64,000 nt of DNA from Alitta virens. Its lineage: Eukaryota; Annelida; Polychaeta; Phyllodocida; Nereididae. The notes beneath the pieces are model-generated. The model was not told the origin of the DNA. It saw only the letters and a program-made list of their open reading frames with translations, and did not search any database. The DNA is taken from the NCBI GenBank assembly GCA_932294295.1, contig OW028574.1, positions 53,690,797 to 53,754,796 on the forward strand. Reading direction: 5' to 3'. This document shows, piece by piece, positions 58,901 through 64,000 of this stretch. Numbering within the stretch: the stretch's first letter is position 1; each line of letters begins with the position of its first letter. A program made the translations under genes and the position numbers.

Positions 58901-59748
58901 TACAGGGTGGGGAGGCGAAACTTGCAATGAACCTAAGTCAAATAAACCAACAACCACTTGACTAAATGTTGTGAAACTAATATTATAACAAACTGTAGCC
59001 AGTCAGCTGTAAAACGAGTCAATGTTATGGACCTAGAGCGTAAAAATTGCCACTCAGATGAACTAAAGACAAAGGGTGGCAAACTTGTTCTTTGCTAAAT
59101 TCAATCCTAAAAGCATTCCCAACAACAGTAGATGCTGTTTTGAACTACAAAAATGACTGTTTCCTTGCACAGTTGACAGCTGATGTTAAGGACACCTTCA
59201 GGACCAAGCATCCAGCCCAGGTCATGGTCTTGGGTGTAGTGGCCTCTGACGGCAAGAAGATGCTGCCCTTCTTCTTCAAGCCTGGAGAAGGAGTTGGTGA
59301 AGGAGTTGGTGCAGATGCTTACTGCAAGGTCCTGAGGTACCACGTCTTTTCATGGCTGAAGGCCAATTGCCCAGAGAGTAACTATGTGGGTATCCAGGAT
59401 GGGGCTCCCTGCCACACGACCAAGAAGGTGCAGTAATTCTGCCAAGCCGACTTTACTGACTTCAGGCTGGCAGATTTCTGGCCCTCCTCCACCCCTGACC
59501 TGAACCCGCTGGACTATGCTGTGTGGGACATTTTAGAGCAGGCCACCAACAAGACCTCCCACCCAAGGCTGCCATCAAAAAGGGGTAGATCAAGATTTCC
59601 AAGGACTTTATGTAAAGAGTTGCGCAACTGTTTTGGGGCCATGTTAAATCTAATTGCAAATAAATATATAAAAATTTGGTCTTATCTTCCTGCTAATTAA
59701 TATCCTTTTTCACAACAATTTTTGAAAGTTTTGTCTCCCCACCCTGTA
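58901..59748 (+). mobile_element. mariner/IS630-type DNA transposon, internally deleted
   Basis: The inverted ends are TACAGGGTGGGGAGGCGAAA on the left and the complement of TACAGGGTGGGGAGACAAAA on the right. Each starts with TA, the target dinucleotide of this superfamily. At 848 bases it is shorter than an active element (about 1.3 kb), and the 5' half of the transposase is missing. Confidence 0.9.
59092..59700 (+). pseudogene. mariner-type transposase, C-terminal fragment
   Basis: One plus-strand frame, broken by an in-frame TAA at 59434. It shows VLGVVASDGKKMLPFFF, then GIQDGAPCHTTKKVQ (second catalytic Asp) and, after the stop, WPSSTPDLNPLDYAVWD (third catalytic residue). The first catalytic Asp region and the DNA-binding helix-turn-helix are absent, so it is dead. 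A run 'GVGEGVG' is a small in-frame duplication. Confidence 0.9.
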
Positions 59749-62700
59749 CAAATATGGTGTTGAAAGTGAGTTCTTGACTTTTGTAGAATTTGTATGCGTA
59801 TGTATGTATGGTTTATTTAAAGTCGTATTCAATCAGAAAAACAGTTTACAACATATGACCATCTGTTATTCTAAGTAAAAAAAATACTTAAATGAAATGC
59901 AAAAAATAAAAATGATCATAATAATAATAAAAATTCAAATTTGTTATGGTCATGAATACGTGAGTATAAAATTTATACCGTAAATACGTCTTCATCACAT
60001 GCAAGACTTTCACTGCGGATGGTAACCATTGGATTCCCACTTCAGGTCAACCTTGCTATTAAGACCACCTCATTATTAAGATCACCTCACAATTATTACC
60101 ACCTTCTTTTGCCCAGTCATATTCTTGCCATTGTTCTTAACCATGCTCTCTAAACCTCCTCTTATTTTAAATTTGCACAAGATGTGCTGAACTGAGTTTC
60201 CTTCTAATGTTGCATTTTTCCTGTTTTTTACTTACACATATTATTTTGGTTGACAAATTTAGTTTCCAGTGAAATTACTATTAAAGCACTCCATTATAGC
60301 ATTCGTATATATCTGTGCATTCGACCTAATGCATTTCTAAATTGACACTAGGGTTATCAAATTTTTTTTTTTTTTTTTTACAACATCCATGTTTTCTGTA
60401 CTCAGCAAGACTTTAGTAACATCCACTGGTGTTTACTTGAAATTGAATAAAACATTAGCATTATAATCACTAGTCAATTGGTAATAACGGTTATGCAATC
60501 TGGGGTTAACATTAAATGGCATTGCTGTTACACCTTTCATGAAATGGAATCCACCAGGGACTGTTTGCCATTATAAATTATATTAAAAAGAAAACAGAAC
60601 ATTCTGGTGTGAAGAGGAAGACTTTAAGGGGTTACAATCTTTTATTTCAGATAAATGTCTGTGAAAGAGGCCTAGGTTTTCACGATGCTGTGCTGCAGTA
60701 GTCACATATGATACTACTCAATAGTTACTCTATTACAATGTATTTATTAGCTCAGTGTAAAATTAGTTCCATTTGAGAACCTTTAGTCATTCTTTATGAT
60801 TTTACAATGTTTTGAATGATCAGAAGCAGGGTGCATAAAAAGAATGCCTTTTTATCATCTTGGAAAAAAAAAAGAAAAAAAAAGTTTATAATAAGTGCTG
60901 ATGTTTAAACACCCCTAGGAATGTAATATGATTAACTGTAATCATTCTGACTTATTTGTTTAGACAGAACTTCACTCCCACGATGTTCAGTGTGAAAAAT
61001 CATTAAAAGTGCCTTTTATCTTCTTCAAAAGCCCAAAAAAAATTTAATGAATGTGGTATTTAAACACCACCTTTATGACAAGAGGAGATGCAAAAACACT
61101 GGTATTTAAGAGATTACTGCCATACTCATTGTTAAGGTGCCACACCTTCATTAGGGGTGGAAAGACTTTTTCTGTCTTTCTGTCTCTTGTTTTTCTGTTT
61201 TTCTGTCTCAGAATAGGTAGGGAGGAACCTACAGGCAAAGGGTGAAAGGCTGTCTGATTCTTGAAGTATTAAAAAGGGATTTCAAAAGATTTACTAGCAA
61301 GCCTTGAACAACAAGATCAACTTGGCGTGACAGGAAAAAAAATATCAAAGAATTTAGTAAAAAGGAAAACCTCCCGAAAGGAAACTAGGCTCTATTATGA
61401 ACAGTTATATTGAGATCAGTGTGTCTTTGAAGCCAATGGTTGTAACTCTCAATTGTCACATAAAACGATGTATGAATATTAATATAATAATTCATACAGG
61501 CATAATAAATCTATACTATGAATTTACCAATTGTTCAGTGCCTGTTTTGTAGTAACTTTTGAAGGTCAGATATTATGCAAATTAAATAAGAGAAATTTAT
61601 GTTATAGTAAAAGCCTAGCTACTTCTTTGCTTTATGTATTTTAGGAACACTAACCTTAAAAAAATGAAAGATATTAAAAATGAAAAAACATAATAAAAAG
61701 CGAGTATGCATAACTTTACAGTGCCCTGTGACCCATTCTGTGTAAATGTCAGAAGTATTATTAAATATAGAAGAGCTAAAAAAAGGTTGGGACAAAACAT
61801 TTAACAGAAAAAGTACAGTGTAATATTTTTTGTGACTCAAGGGTTTTCTTAAGAGTTGTTGATGACTTAATTGTCAGGTTGGACAATTCGGCTATAAAAT
61901 CACCATGTCACATGCTTTCATAGGTCATCATTGGCTGACAATGAAATAAGGCCCTTGGGTGACATTTGAGAAAACAGAAAAGATTGATTGATGACATGTT
62001 AAAATTGCAGCTTAAGAGATGTAAAATGAATTATTCAAGGAATCTGTACATATAGTATGTTGATTTACCAGTGTATGGCTTTTGATAAATTTCTATTATG
62101 AGCAATAACATAATAATCTACATAATCGTAGTTTAAAGGCCAATTCGGTTTTAGTGGTGAAGTAGCCGAATCAGAAAGGTCATATATTGTGGTTAAAATA
62201 TATGCAAATATGCTGGGGGCTCAGCAATGAGTTATTAGGGTGGACGCCACTGCCTGTATTATGAATCAGGTGCAATGATGAAAATTTGGATGTTTATTTG
62301 TCTTTTTTAAACATTAAACTGAAAACTTATGCCCTTTTCCCCCCATCTAATTCAATAAAATCACAATTCACGATATTTGGCCATCACTACAGAGACTAGC
62401 AAACTAGCAAAGAGTAGAATGATGGGTCATTTGATTTAGCCTATCCAGATATTTTAATCTAACAACCGTCTCTAGAAACTAAAAATTACTTTTTTGGTTT
62501 TTACTAAGGGGTGGCCTCATTAAACAGGTGAGATTAGGTTGAAATTTTAATGTGTATGCCTCCAGTTTTTGTCATACAGAGCTGTGACATGCGAATTTCT
62601 CTCAGTTTCAGACTAAACTTCATAACCCGAACTTTCATGGATTCATAACATGAACTTGAAAAGATATCACAACATGAAATTACAAAAAAAGTCATAACAC

Positions 62701-63009
62701 GAACTTTCAAAAGATCATAACATAAACATCAATAGTGTGGTTTTGATTGTGTGCCAAGTAATGAAGAAACCATTGTGAATATTTGATATGACCATAAAAG
62801 CAGCTCCTCAAAAACTACCACAATGCCAATATACCATTTATTATGATAGCTTGCCAGACAAGTCAATGTGAATGGCTGATTTAAAGCAGATTCTCAACTT
62901 AATGGAAATAAGGTAAATATTCACATAACAGTAGCCATGTTGGGATTAAATGACTGGCCTAACAATGGTGATATGTCCTTTAAATAACTACTTACACTGT
63001 AAGTGTGGT
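59749..63009. other. non-coding stretch
   Basis: AT-rich, with a T20 run at about 60361-60379 and purine runs near 60866. Three copies of 'ACCTCATTATTAAGA' remnants are at 60048-60110. At 62620-62730 a 'CATAACATGAACTT' phrase recurs four or five times. No gene recognised. Confidence 0.4.
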
Positions 63010-63170
63010 TGGAGAGAATTTGATTTACAACAGATTGAAAACTAAACTCCAGAGGACGTCATGTGAATCCAGGACTTCCATTGGTTCATTCAGTCCTGCA
63101 GCCAATGTGAGTCCCGGATTCCTCATTAGTTTAGTGGCCCCAAGTCTATGAAATCGACTGTAATTGAGTT
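63010..63170. mobile_element. palindromic MITE, 'GGACGTCATG' family
   Basis: Contains CTAAACTCCAGAGGACGTCA, then CCAGGACTTCCATTGG, and inverted GTCCCGGATT and AGTTTAG segments, ending in AGTCTATGAAATCGACTGTA, like the 54533 copy. Confidence 0.7.
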
Positions 63171-63553
63171 GAACAGAGCTGAATGGATTATTGGATTATG
63201 AAAATATGAATGCACTATATGTATATAATGATGCAACATTGATATATCATAAGTACCATATATCGTGATATAATACATAGTGGTGAACAACCAAACAAGT
63301 TCTGCTTCATATTAAGTTGGATTTCAAATCAAGACAGGGGAAATCTCTGCAGGAGAAATGGTTTTGCACAATGCAAAATTTATATTACTTCTCTGCACGC
63401 AATGCCTATTGCCAAAACACTCGTGGAAATCTTCACATAGATTTGTAGTCTTCCCTAATGCTTTTAGGAGTTACACTAGTCTAGCTGTGGTCCCAATTTT
63501 CAAGTCATTCATTTTTCTCACCATTTCGTGTCAGATCAGAGGTGTTAACTAAG

Positions 63554-63600
63554 CATGACAGAGGACAGCATGACAGAGGACAGCTTGACAGAGGACACGT
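63554..63600. repeat. short tandem repeat, 15-16-base unit
   Basis: Three copies of the unit 'CATGACAGAGGACAG', the last two with CTTG and CGTT changes. It creates a short HDRGQ-type frame that is not a gene. Confidence 0.85.
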
Positions 63601-63924
63601 TCGTGTTGTAGGGCTATTCACGTACCCAACACATGCTGGGGAAGAAATTCAGGAACGTGAGATCTCAATTCTTTCTCCACCCCTGTGTCATACCCCTGTC
63701 AACAAGACAGTCACTAGAATATGCAGCTATTCACCCCCACAAAGCCAGCTATAGCATAGTTATATAGAGACACATATGCCCTTAACAAAATATATTCAGT
63801 TGATTTCTGTATTAATATAACCACAACCCTGATAATTATGACCAAATCGAGCCATCAAATGTCACAATGCTTGGCCACCAAAGAGCCAACTGTGCAGACA
63901 TTGGGTTACGGCAAAATTCATGCA

Positions 63925-64000
63925 GTTGGAAACAAATCTCTTGGACTTGGAATTTAAACTCCAGAGGACCTCATGTGAATCCAAGACTCTCATTGGTTAA
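63925..64000. mobile_element. palindromic MITE, cut by the window end
   Basis: Left arm of the same family as 54533: GTTGGAAACAAATCTCTTGG, AAACTCCAGAGGACCTCATG and CCAAGACTCTCATTGGTTAA. The right arm lies beyond the window. Confidence 0.7.

Overview
This is a stretch of eukaryotic nuclear DNA, almost certainly from an invertebrate animal and most plausibly a marine lophotrochozoan such as a mollusc or brachiopod. The reasons are AT-rich non-coding DNA, GT-AG introns, AATAAA signals, a dense and varied load of metazoan non-LTR retrotransposons, tRNA-derived SINEs and foldback MITEs, and progesterone-5-beta-reductase-like (PRISE) genes, which occur in plants, bacteria and some marine invertebrates. 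The species assignment is inference. No bacterial operons, CRISPR arrays or convincing stand-alone tRNA or rRNA genes were seen.

Three host loci can be assembled. (1) A plus-strand gene for a small secreted, sequon-rich protein of unknown family: three coding exons at 4495-5229, 6261-6318 and 23858-23952 join in phase across a 17.5 kb second intron. (2) A PRISE-type NAD(P)H-dependent enone reductase gene (exons 38963-39024, 40610-40805, 41101-41913), followed by a tandem second copy (42328-43314) whose last exon is full length but whose first exon and nucleotide-binding half are gone. (3) A minus-strand pseudokinase with a long Ser/Pro-rich tail (exons from 49879 down to 43685, all phases agreeing), converging tail-to-tail on the PRISE pair; its 5' part lies further right, possibly including coding-like stretches at 53.4-53.7 and 55.4-55.8 kb.

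Most of the rest is mobile DNA. The 17.5 kb intron holds an I/Nimbus-type retrotransposon with RNase H (about 6600-13275), itself interrupted by a TTAA-flanked MITE; an inverted L1/Tx1-like retrotransposon (about 16100-20950) whose first ORF resembles an SGNH hydrolase and whose inter-ORF spacer carries seven covarying hairpins; and CR1/Jockey-like remnants. From 25 to 36 kb there are foldback DNA elements, including a roughly 3 kb palindrome (26231-29226), a nested pair (34751-35976) and an element made of mirrored minisatellites (36083-36939). A relative of the last lies at 899-2806. A dead mariner copy (58901-59748), a hAT-type MITE with an 8-bp duplication (30577-30746), palindromic MITEs and two SINE families, several copies with clear target-site duplications, complete the picture.

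The most noteworthy points are the covarying hairpin array between two retrotransposon ORFs, the directly readable empty/filled site pair for a TTAA MITE, the two TIR elements that carry arrays of palindromic or mirrored minisatellites, and the second PRISE terminal exon that could be spliced to the first gene's 5' exons.
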